A stretch of 18,793 nucleotides of DNA from Nanosynbacter sp. (GTDB lineage: Bacteria; Patescibacteriota; Saccharimonadia; Saccharimonadales; Saccharimonadaceae). Shown one piece after another: positions 12,543 through 18,793 of this stretch (position 1 is its first letter; each line of letters begins with the position of its first letter). The translations under genes and the position numbers were made by a program. The notes beneath the pieces were generated by a model. The model had not been told where the DNA came from and made no database searches. It worked only from the letters and a program-made list of their open reading frames with translations. The stretch spans positions 1 through 18,793 of the forward strand of contig JABZJR010000007.1 of the NCBI GenBank assembly GCA_015257705.1, read 5' to 3'.

Positions 12543-12981
12543 TGTCGGACTCCTCCACGAGAGTACGGAGTGCCGTGCCAAGCACGCCATTCACAAACTT
12601 ACCCGAGTTATCCGAACCGAACGCTTTCGCTAATTCTACCGCTTCATTAATTACCACTTTCGGCGGAACGGTATCTGCACAATACAGCAATTCATATAAA
12701 CCAATTCTAAGTACCGCCCGATCAATTCGCGGCAACTGACTAATAGGCCATTCTGGCGCCAATGGCTGCAATTTCTCGTCCAATTGACTCTGCGTCGAAA
12801 GTACGCCGCTGATCAAATTATCGATAAATTCAATATCGTCAACCGATGATTTATATTCAGCCAAATTACGCTTTAAAATAGTCTTATAGTCAACATCGCT
12901 ATCACCAACCTCTTTGCGAAATTCATGTTCATAAAGTGTTTGCAGTGCGACAATTCGTCCCAAATGACGGTTTGATGCCAT
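12523..12981 (-). CDS. nusB: Transcription antitermination / rRNA-processing factor NusB
   Basis: The 152-residue protein is all-helical with the NusB pattern: an N-terminal RHLGRIVALQTLYEHEF (5-21), a central FIDNLISGVL, and the conserved RIDRAVLRIGLYELLY with VVINEAVELAKAFGSDNSGKFVNGVLG (~85-135). NusB with S10 binds boxA and supports rRNA transcription and 30S assembly. The start has AGGA upstream and follows rpmF by 24 bp. The C-terminal SDSENKQL is coded across the overlap with the Nudix start. Confidence 0.95.
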   Translation of the reverse strand: MASNRHLGRIVALQTLYEHEFRKEVGDSDVDYKTILKRNLAEYKSSVDDIEFIDNLISGVLSTQSQLDEKLQPLAPEWPISQLPRIDRAVLRIGLYELLYCADTVPPKVVINEAVELAKAFGSDNSGKFVNGVLGTALRTLVEESDSENKQL

Positions 12982-13005
12982 TATTAAGCGTCCTGTTCGT
13001 AATTA

Positions 13006-13152
13006 TTATTTTGTTGTTTTACCAGTTTCACGCTTGGTTGTCTTCACCTTAACTGGTGAAGTTGCGTTAACGCGACGTGCCAATTTTAATACCAAGTGGC
13101 TGCGACGAAGACCAGTTTTACGTGGGCTACTCTGTTTCTTAGGTTGTGCCAT
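13006..13152 (-). CDS. rpmF: Ribosomal protein L32 (short form)
   Basis: A 48-residue basic protein. MAQPKKQSSP followed by RKTGLRRSHLVLKLARRVNA matches the L32 N-terminus (compare the SKRGMRRSHDAL segment of E. coli L32). It ends in a Lys/Thr-rich tail without the four zinc-binding Cys of many L32 proteins and is shorter than the usual 55-60 residues. The GAGGAG Shine-Dalgarno eight bases before the ATG fixes the start. It is first in the operon rpmF-nusB-Nudix-rnc, with a good promoter upstream. rpmF beside rnc or nusB is plausible; many genomes pair rpmF with plsX or yceD. Confidence 0.87.
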   Translation of the reverse strand: MAQPKKQSSPRKTGLRRSHLVLKLARRVNATSPVKVKTTKRETGKTTK

Positions 13153-13194
13153 AATTTATTCTCCTCTTTTAGGTTGTCATAAAACTTACGTACC

Positions 13195-13223
13195 ATTATA
13201 CCTTTTTTATTGGACAATCTCAA
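13195..13223 (-). promoter_or_regulatory. Promoter of the rpmF-nusB-Nudix-rnc operon
   Basis: -10 TATAAT (complement of 13195-13200), 17-bp spacer, -35 TTGAGA (complement of 13218-13223). This is among the best promoters in the window. The leader is about 35 nt. Confidence 0.75.
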
Positions 13224-13251
13224 GAGCTTGCCTGCAAATTAGATAATAATA

Positions 13252-13280
13252 TTGACTTTTTATGTCGTTTATGGTAACAT
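13252..13280 (+). promoter_or_regulatory. Promoter of the anchored-protein gene at 13288 (leaderless)
   Basis: -35 TTGACT (13252-13257), 17-bp spacer ending in TGG (extended -10), -10 TAACAT (13275-13280). The ATG is seven bases downstream. The -35 and its following T run resemble the promoter at 9942. Confidence 0.65.
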
Positions 13281-13287
13281 ATGGAAC

Positions 13288-13794
13288 ATGAGTAAAGAAC
13301 TATCACCAAATAGAGTAGAATCTAAAAATAAAACAACGACAACAGAACTTCCCAAAAAACTAGGAGGGATAGCTCTGACCCTCTCTCTAGTAGCTGGCGG
13401 CGTTCTCGTGTATGCAGTAAGACAAGCCAATATGCCCGAGCAAAAACCTAGCACGCAAGAAGAGATCGCTCGGTTTGTAGATGACTACAGAGAAGGAACG
13501 ACAGACCTGCCTGATGATGCAGCAGTGGAGACGTTCACTATAGAAGAAGGCGGAAATATAGTTAACGAAACCACCAAACTAGCCAAGGAGAACAACTTCA
13601 GCCAAGATGAAATGAATCATCTAGGCGAAGGTGTTCTAACGAGTACGCAGATAGTATACGATCTGAATAAAAAACATGGAAAAGAGCCTTCATCGTCAGC
13701 AAAAATACAGGAGGGTGATCAAGCCACAACTGTCGTTGGAGACGTGAATAACGACGGTAGACGAGATATAGTAGTCGTAGGAATAACACACTAA
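13288..13794 (+). CDS. Membrane-anchored extracytoplasmic protein, LysM-like / FG-GAP-like traces
   Basis: From the ATG at 13288 the protein has 168 residues: a short polar N-terminus, one membrane helix (~25-44, GGIALTLSLVAGGVLVYAV), then an acidic domain that should lie outside. Residues ~82-148 (TFTIEEGGNIVNETTKLA...IQEGDQATTV) faintly resemble a LysM peptidoglycan-binding repeat. The end, VVGDVNNDGRRDIVVVG, has the Asp-Asn-Asp-Gly pattern of FG-GAP or calcium-binding loops. Both are by-eye similarities, and no function is claimed. A TTG start at 13252 is rejected because it lies in the -35 box. It is convergent with leuS, six bases apart. Confidence 0.7.
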   Translation: MSKELSPNRVESKNKTTTTELPKKLGGIALTLSLVAGGVLVYAVRQANMPEQKPSTQEEIARFVDDYREGTTDLPDDAAVETFTIEEGGNIVNETTKLAKENNFSQDEMNHLGEGVLTSTQIVYDLNKKHGKEPSSSAKIQEGDQATTVVGDVNNDGRRDIVVVGITH

Positions 13795-13800
13795 ATCAGC

Positions 13801-16302
13801 TTAGATAACAATATTCACCAGCTTGCCTGGAACATAAACCATCTTTTTAGGTGGTTTATTGTTTGTGAATTTCTGGACATTTTCGTCAGCTAGGGCTGCC
13901 GCTTCAACGCCCTGCTTATCCATATCACTCGACAGCTCAAGTTTCGCACGAAGCTTGCCGTTCACTTGAACTATAATAGTCATCGTATCGCTCTTTAGAT
14001 ATTCTTCGTCCCACTTCGGCCAGTGACCAACGTGAACCGTATCATCATGACCCATTTCATGCCACAATTCCTCTGTGATATGCGGAGCAAAAGGCGCCAA
14101 AATCTGGATCAAACTTTCTAATGCAAATCGCCACTCGTCCGACACATCAATTCCATGCGACTCTTTTATCTTATATAGACCATTGACCATTTCCATCATC
14201 GAAGCCACGGCTGTATTAAACTTCTCATCTTCAATATCGCGAGTAACTTTTTTAATCGTCAAATGAGTTAATCGCAATAATTCTTGAGTTGTTTTTTCAT
14301 TCGTGCCAAGAGAGTCGTTTGGATTCTTATCAACGAACTCCTGAACCAAGTTCCATGCTCGATTTAAGAATCGATACGTCCCTGGAACGCCACGAGGATC
14401 CCATGGCGCGTCCATGTCATAAGGCGCGATGAACATTTCGTAAACTCGCAGCGCATCGGCGCCGTATCCACTATCCATAATCTCCATCGGATCAATAACA
14501 TTACCCTTAGATTTGGACATTTTCTGACCGTCTGGCGCCATAATGTATGCATTGTACATCATTCGCTTGAAAGGTTCTGGAGTCGGAACGAGGCCGAGCT
14601 TATAGAAAAATCGCATCCAAAAACGACTGTATAGCAAGTGAGCCACGGCGTGGTCGGCGCCATTGTAATAATCAACTGGCATCCAGTGGTTAATTCTCTC
14701 AGGATTCCATGCTTCATTATCGTTGTGCGGGTCGAGATATCGCAAGAAATACCAGCTAGAACAAGCATAGCCGTCCAAAGTGTCAGTCTCGCGACGACCC
14801 TCCACCCAATTGTCGCCATCAGGCTTACTTTCTGTAATCGGTACAGTTTTTCCAGTTTCAACATCCACCCAGACTCGCACCCAATCATCAACCTGAGCCA
14901 AAACGGAAGTATTACCGCCCGTTGGCTTAAAGTTCTCCACCTCTGGCAAAATCACCGGCAAGCATTCATCAGCCACGGCAATTGGTACATGACCATCAAC
15001 ATGAACAATTGGAATCGGAGCACCCCAATAACGCTGACGAGAAATCAACCAATCGCGCATTTTATACGTGGTTTTGCTTCGCCCAGAATTCTGCTGCTCC
15101 AGCCACGCAACAATTTGCTCGCGAGCATCCTCACTCCTGGTTCCGTTAAATTGTCCGGAATTTATCAGCTCACCTTCACCAGAATAACAGCCAGCATCAG
15201 CTGAATGCTCAGGCTTATCAATAACCTGGATAATCGGCAAATCGAACTTCTCGGCAAACGCAAAATCGCGCTCGTCGTGCGCTGGCACAGCCATGACTGC
15301 GCCGGTTCCATAGCCGCCCAAAACATAATCCGCCACCCAAATCGGCAATTTTTGACCATTAACTGGATTTATGACATAACTGCCCGTAAATACGCCTGTT
15401 TTCTCTTTATTCTCTTGACGTTCAACATCAGATTTTTGTTGCGAAGCTTGGATATACGCTTCAACCTTTTCGCGCGTATCGGAATTTACCAACTGAGAAA
15501 TCAAAGGATGTTCTGGCGCCAAAGCTACATACGTCGCGCCAAATAACGTGTCAGGACGAGTTGTGAAAACTGTAATCTTGGAATCTTGACCACTAACCGC
15601 AAACTCAACTTCCGCGCCAACTGATCGACCAATCCAATTCTTCTGCATGGTTTTAACCATTTCCGTCCAATCAAGCGCATCGGTTGCCTCTAAAATTTCA
15701 TCTGCATACGCCGTAATTCGGAAGAACCACTGCTTAAGGTTGCGCTTGGTCACAGGATTACCACAGCGCCAACATTTGCCACCTTCAACCTGTTCGTTAG
15801 CAAGCACCGTGTTATCAGTTTCACACCACCATTGTGGCTGCTCTTTTTGATACGCCAAATCGTGCTTATATAATTGCGTAAAAATCCACTGAGTCCATTT
15901 GTAATATTCTGGATCAGCTGTAGAAATTTCTTTTGTCCAATCATAGCTAAACCCAAGTCGCTTCAATTGCTCCTTAAAATGGACCTTCGCCTCATCGTGC
16001 GCTACACGTGGCGTTTTTCCGACTTTAATAGCGTAATTTTCAACCGGCAAACCAAAGCTATCCCAGCCGATTGGATGATAGACATTATAACCCTGCTGAC
16101 GCTTAAATCGTGCCTTGATGTCGGCAAATTGAAAAGTACGACCGTGGCCAATGTGAATTCCAGCCCCCGTAATCCCCGGAAGCATACTCAAGCTGTAATA
16201 TTTCGGTTGGGTCGTGTCATTAAAATCGACCGCGTAAGTACCGTCGGTCTCCCATTTGTTTTGCCATTTTTGTTCAATTTCTGTCGGATTATAGCGTCTC
16301 AT
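13801..16302 (-). CDS. leuS: Leucine-tRNA ligase
   Basis: The 833-residue class I synthetase carries HIGH (50-53, in GAGIHIGHGRTFQ), the WCETDNTVLANEQVEGGKCW zinc/editing region with WRCG (~160-185), the CP1 editing domain with TTRPDTLFGATY (~251-262), and KMSKSKGN (from ~594). The anticodon domain and C-terminal domain end in VYVPGKLVNIVI. The length is typical for bacterial LeuRS (about 800-870). It attaches Leu to tRNA-Leu and edits mischarged products. TATAAT lies seven bases before the ATG, so the message is probably leaderless. Confidence 0.98.
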   Translation of the reverse strand: MRRYNPTEIEQKWQNKWETDGTYAVDFNDTTQPKYYSLSMLPGITGAGIHIGHGRTFQFADIKARFKRQQGYNVYHPIGWDSFGLPVENYAIKVGKTPRVAHDEAKVHFKEQLKRLGFSYDWTKEISTADPEYYKWTQWIFTQLYKHDLAYQKEQPQWWCETDNTVLANEQVEGGKCWRCGNPVTKRNLKQWFFRITAYADEILEATDALDWTEMVKTMQKNWIGRSVGAEVEFAVSGQDSKITVFTTRPDTLFGATYVALAPEHPLISQLVNSDTREKVEAYIQASQQKSDVERQENKEKTGVFTGSYVINPVNGQKLPIWVADYVLGGYGTGAVMAVPAHDERDFAFAEKFDLPIIQVIDKPEHSADAGCYSGEGELINSGQFNGTRSEDAREQIVAWLEQQNSGRSKTTYKMRDWLISRQRYWGAPIPIVHVDGHVPIAVADECLPVILPEVENFKPTGGNTSVLAQVDDWVRVWVDVETGKTVPITESKPDGDNWVEGRRETDTLDGYACSSWYFLRYLDPHNDNEAWNPERINHWMPVDYYNGADHAVAHLLYSRFWMRFFYKLGLVPTPEPFKRMMYNAYIMAPDGQKMSKSKGNVIDPMEIMDSGYGADALRVYEMFIAPYDMDAPWDPRGVPGTYRFLNRAWNLVQEFVDKNPNDSLGTNEKTTQELLRLTHLTIKKVTRDIEDEKFNTAVASMMEMVNGLYKIKESHGIDVSDEWRFALESLIQILAPFAPHITEELWHEMGHDDTVHVGHWPKWDEEYLKSDTMTIIVQVNGKLRAKLELSSDMDKQGVEAAALADENVQKFTNNKPPKKMVYVPGKLVNIVI

Positions 16303-16309
16303 ATCTGTA

Positions 16310-16315
16310 ATTATA
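16310..16315 (-). promoter_or_regulatory. leuS -10 box (leaderless)
   Basis: TATAAT on the minus strand, seven bases before the ATG and three bases after the upstream gene's terminator stem. The -35 position falls in the hairpin loop region and is poor. Confidence 0.6.
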
Positions 16316-16318
16316 GCA

Positions 16319-16349
16319 AATAATCCCGCTCATTACGAACGGGATTATT
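16319..16349 (-). terminator. Terminator of the anchored-protein gene at 16368
   Basis: AATAATCCCG (16319-16328) pairs perfectly with CGGGATTATT (16340-16349) around an 11-nt loop. The T run on the minus strand is short (ATTATTTGC). Confidence 0.7.
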
Positions 16350-16367
16350 ATTAGGCAATTAAATCAC

Positions 16368-17456
16368 TTACCTGGTTGAGGTTGATGACAATCCACTCGA
16401 ATATCCGCTCATAAAACCTTCTACAAACTCTTTCAAGCTTTCAGCGCTCGAAGGAACCTTGATTTCTTCAGATTTATTCACATCGATGTCAAATGAAATT
16501 TCTACAGAAGCCTTCTTGCTATCACCTTTCAACTCTAAGGCTTTCAACTCATGAGATGATCTATCAACCCACACTTTCAATGAAGATTCGTCAATAGATG
16601 ATGATTCACTACTCTTGTAGCCATTCGATTTTCCACACTTACTGAGCGCCTTACCGACCGATGAATTCTTAAACTCTTCCTCAAATTTTGACGAATTAGA
16701 TTTATTATTACCTTGCAATTCAAAACCACGTCCACCATTACGATCACTAATCTTTGAATCTTTTATTGTGAAGGAACTATTCTTTTGATAAATCTGAGCC
16801 AATTCCTTACGCGCACTTTCATCACTTTGAATTTTCTTCAGAGCGTTAATTCCACACTTGTATTCGCTACCGATTTCATCTGGAGAAATCTTCATCCACG
16901 TGTCGCTCATTTTATCTATCTCAGAGCTCATCTTCTCCAATGCCTGATCGCGGTAAGCTTCTATTTGAGATCTTGATAGATTTCCGCCAGACGAAGACTC
17001 CATAACTATCTCAAGCAAAGTGCCATACAAATCCTTAAAGTTATTTATCTTCACGTATATCGTTCCGTCACTATCAAGAACCGCATCCCCTTTAAGAGGA
17101 ATATTTTTCTCAACTCCCTTAATATCAAGCTTAGCGTCAATATTCGCCTTTGACTTTCCCGAATCAGTAGCAGTCTTTACGTTTAGCTCTATTTTTCCTT
17201 GGTCGCGCATGTTAATAACTACCTTACCGTCGGCAGTCATCTTCTTTGCCATAATAGCATTAGACACAGCGTCCGTAACCATCTTTTCTGGATTCTGCCA
17301 CCACAAGAAATAAACTAGCACAGCAGAAACAATAGCAATAAGAGCTATAACTCCCAGCACTATGCCAATTATCAATCCCGTTTTCTTCTTTTTTGGTTGC
17401 ATCGGCACGCTGTTATATTGCGGCTGCGGTGCAGGTTGATTACCTTGATCCATCAT
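16368..17456 (-). CDS. Membrane-anchored extracytoplasmic protein, unknown
   Basis: 362 residues: a Pro/Gln-rich cytoplasmic N-terminus (1-20), KKKK stop-transfer charges, a membrane helix (~26-52), and a ~300-residue domain outside. That domain is rich in Lys, Ser and Asp, with alternating beta-type segments (DGKVVINMRDQGKIELNVKT, GDAVLDSDGTIYVKINNF) and two cysteines (Cys199 region EYKCGINALKK and the SKCGKSNG segment) that could pair. The strand pattern recalls LppX/LolA-type folds, but this is only a topology impression. The low-complexity Ser-rich C-terminus (SGYSSGLSSTSTR) may be flexible. An AAGGGG Shine-Dalgarno precedes two adjacent ATGs; either could start. It lies 39 bp after the MurF-like gene on the same strand. 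Confidence 0.8.
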   Translation of the reverse strand: MMDQGNQPAPQPQYNSVPMQPKKKKTGLIIGIVLGVIALIAIVSAVLVYFLWWQNPEKMVTDAVSNAIMAKKMTADGKVVINMRDQGKIELNVKTATDSGKSKANIDAKLDIKGVEKNIPLKGDAVLDSDGTIYVKINNFKDLYGTLLEIVMESSSGGNLSRSQIEAYRDQALEKMSSEIDKMSDTWMKISPDEIGSEYKCGINALKKIQSDESARKELAQIYQKNSSFTIKDSKISDRNGGRGFELQGNNKSNSSKFEEEFKNSSVGKALSKCGKSNGYKSSESSSIDESSLKVWVDRSSHELKALELKGDSKKASVEISFDIDVNKSEEIKVPSSAESLKEFVEGFMSGYSSGLSSTSTR

Positions 17457-17495
17457 TACCCCTTGTTTTATATACCTTGAATTTAATATATCACA

Positions 17496-18785
17496 TTAAT
17501 CTTTAAATTGTGAGAAAAATTGGTTTTTCCTAGCAATCCACTCCGGCGTTTGCCTGACTAAGTATTTATCGTCCTCAGTGCTATGAAGGTTAATTTTTAT
17601 AGATTCCTCTAGCCATACTCCGCCGCTTGAACCCTTAAACAGAGCAACGCCTTCAGATTTCAATTTGTCGCGCACGAAAGACCCAGCCTCGATAGCATTC
17701 TTGCATTCCTTCACCTGACAGCCTCTTTGGCGCGCAGCCGGTGCCAAATATTGATTAGCTTTCTCACCAACCGTCACAACCCAATCCAGCAAATCAGGAC
17801 TACAATGAGAACCAAGCTCAGCGTGAGCTTGCTCGAAAATTCCCTTTAAGCCATTCATATTGCCAAGTACAGCAATTCGCTGCGGAGTCTCAATTCGATA
17901 CAAAGACTGTAAAGCAGCTAAGGCAGTCAACGGCGTCGAACTATAGCTATCATCAATCAACCAAGTATTGTTCGCACCCTTCAATAAATTCATCCTGCCA
18001 GGCAGTGGGCGCAAATTTTCTATGCCCTTTTTTATATTCTCCTCAGTTTCACCAAACGCATAACCAATAGCTGCCGCCACGATCGCTGGACGAATATTAT
18101 GCTCACCAATTAGCTTAACGTTGACTTCTAGTCCATTAGGATTTTCTGGCGACATAATAAAGCCGTGATGTCCGTCTTTCAGAGAAAAATTACGATCGTC
18201 AAAATTATACTCCGCTACGGGATCACTTCCGTAAGTAGTGATATTAGGATTTGTCAAAAAGCTAGCAAAACGCCCGTCGATGTCATCACGATTTATCATT
18301 GCCATTCGCGAGAAATTCGCCAGCGAAATCATCTCATTCGCCACTTCCTCCAAGGAATATTCAACCTGCATTCGACCGTTCGTCACAGAAGTTACAACCG
18401 TAATATCTGGCACAACATAAGCCTTAAACCAATCGTTATAGCCAAGTTCCTTTGGATTAAATTCCTGAACAATTACCTGAACTTCCGGTTTTTCGGCCTT
18501 AATTCTCTTCTTTACGGCGCGCATCACTTTCCACCATTTAAACAAGCCTTTTTCGGGCATTTTCACGCCCATCATCTGAAGGAAAACGTCAGCTTTCGTC
18601 TTCGGTTCTTCATTGCGAAGTTGAATATCAAATTGTTGCGCCAAAACCGTACCGATAGCTATTTTCGCGCTAGCCTTTCCGGCGCTACCAGTTATCGCCA
18701 CAAGCTTCACATCTGGATGAACGGCAAAAAATTCTCGCACTAATTTTGCTAGTTTTTCTTCCCTTTTCTTTGAAACAGTAACCAT
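17496..18785 (-). CDS. MurF-like Mur ligase family protein, divergent active site
   Basis: 429 residues with the three Mur ligase domains. The ATP-loop region is ITGSAGKASAK (31-41); the central domain has GEHNIRPAIVAAA (227-239); the C-terminal domain has IDDSYSSTPLTALAAL (277-292), VLGNMNGLKG (306-315) and LFKGSSGGVWLEESI (382-396). The order fits MurF (addition of D-Ala-D-Ala to the UDP-MurNAc-tripeptide). Several usual residues differ: Ala38 replaces the Thr/Ser after the P-loop Lys, the carbamylated-Lys region reads EVANEMISLA (147-156) without Lys, and Asn309 replaces the Asp of VLGDM. It may be a diverged ligase or one with another substrate. The ATG lies eight bases from the window end, so its promoter is not visible. 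Confidence 0.85.
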   Translation of the reverse strand: MVTVSKKREEKLAKLVREFFAVHPDVKLVAITGSAGKASAKIAIGTVLAQQFDIQLRNEEPKTKADVFLQMMGVKMPEKGLFKWWKVMRAVKKRIKAEKPEVQVIVQEFNPKELGYNDWFKAYVVPDITVVTSVTNGRMQVEYSLEEVANEMISLANFSRMAMINRDDIDGRFASFLTNPNITTYGSDPVAEYNFDDRNFSLKDGHHGFIMSPENPNGLEVNVKLIGEHNIRPAIVAAAIGYAFGETEENIKKGIENLRPLPGRMNLLKGANNTWLIDDSYSSTPLTALAALQSLYRIETPQRIAVLGNMNGLKGIFEQAHAELGSHCSPDLLDWVVTVGEKANQYLAPAARQRGCQVKECKNAIEAGSFVRDKLKSEGVALFKGSSGGVWLEESIKINLHSTEDDKYLVRQTPEWIARKNQFFSQFKD

Positions 18786-18793
18786 AACTATAT

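Noticed and set aside
13835..13858. Hairpin TAAACCA/TGGTTTA as terminator for the gene ending at 13794
   Set aside because: It lies inside the leuS coding end and the following T tract is weak, so I could not support it as a terminator.
14638..15204. A 188-codon plus frame inside leuS
   Set aside because: It is antisense to conserved LeuS sequence and the composition is not protein-like.

Overview
This window looks like a chromosomal segment of a Patescibacteria (CPR) genome, most likely Saccharibacteria (TM7). That assignment is an inference from gene content and style: a moderately AT-rich genome, very compact spacing, the standard genetic code (TGA serves as a stop, for example in nusB), a stripped-down housekeeping set, several small predicted membrane proteins with no recognisable family, and a divergent Mur-ligase-like protein. 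No marker gene in the window proves the phylum.

Layout. (1) 1-2910: the 3' part of an alpha/beta hydrolase gene, then an apparent insertion holding a divergent gene pair, a guanylate-kinase-like P-loop protein (minus) and a protein with a nucleoside-phosphorylase-like core (plus). The last 68 bp of the hydrolase region recur at the far end of the pair with 3 mismatches. The pair therefore sits between direct repeats of the host gene's 3' end, which suggests an acquired cassette. (2) 2912-5322, minus: a HIT-family protein, and an operon of a small one-pass membrane protein, pheS and a DUF998-like membrane protein. (3) 5380-9074: an aquaporin-like channel (plus), then rmuC, an unknown membrane protein, a PAP2 phosphatase, tRNA-Gln(CTG) (plus) and a four-helix membrane protein. 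(4) 9253-10784: trmD and, facing away from it, a 209-aa orphan gene with foreign codon use and a strikingly hairpin-rich message. (5) 10868-13152, minus: an RNA-metabolism operon rpmF-nusB-Nudix-rnc, with khpA behind its own promoter. rpmF encodes only 48 residues. (6) 13288-18785: a small membrane-anchored protein (plus), leuS, a membrane-anchored extracytoplasmic protein and a MurF-like protein.

How the genes fit together. Most are translation and RNA-processing functions (PheS, LeuS, TrmD, NusB, RNase III, KhpA, L32, tRNA-Gln) or cell-envelope functions (PAP2, MurF-like, aquaporin, anchored proteins). The accessory signal is concentrated in the 573-2842 insertion and the 10026-10655 orphan gene.

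A regular pattern is visible in the control regions. Many first genes of transcription units have a -10 hexamer ending only 6-7 nt before the ATG, often with a -35 at 17-18 bp, which implies leaderless mRNAs. Genes inside operons, and a minority of first genes, have good Shine-Dalgarno sequences instead. I used this pattern to correct several starts.
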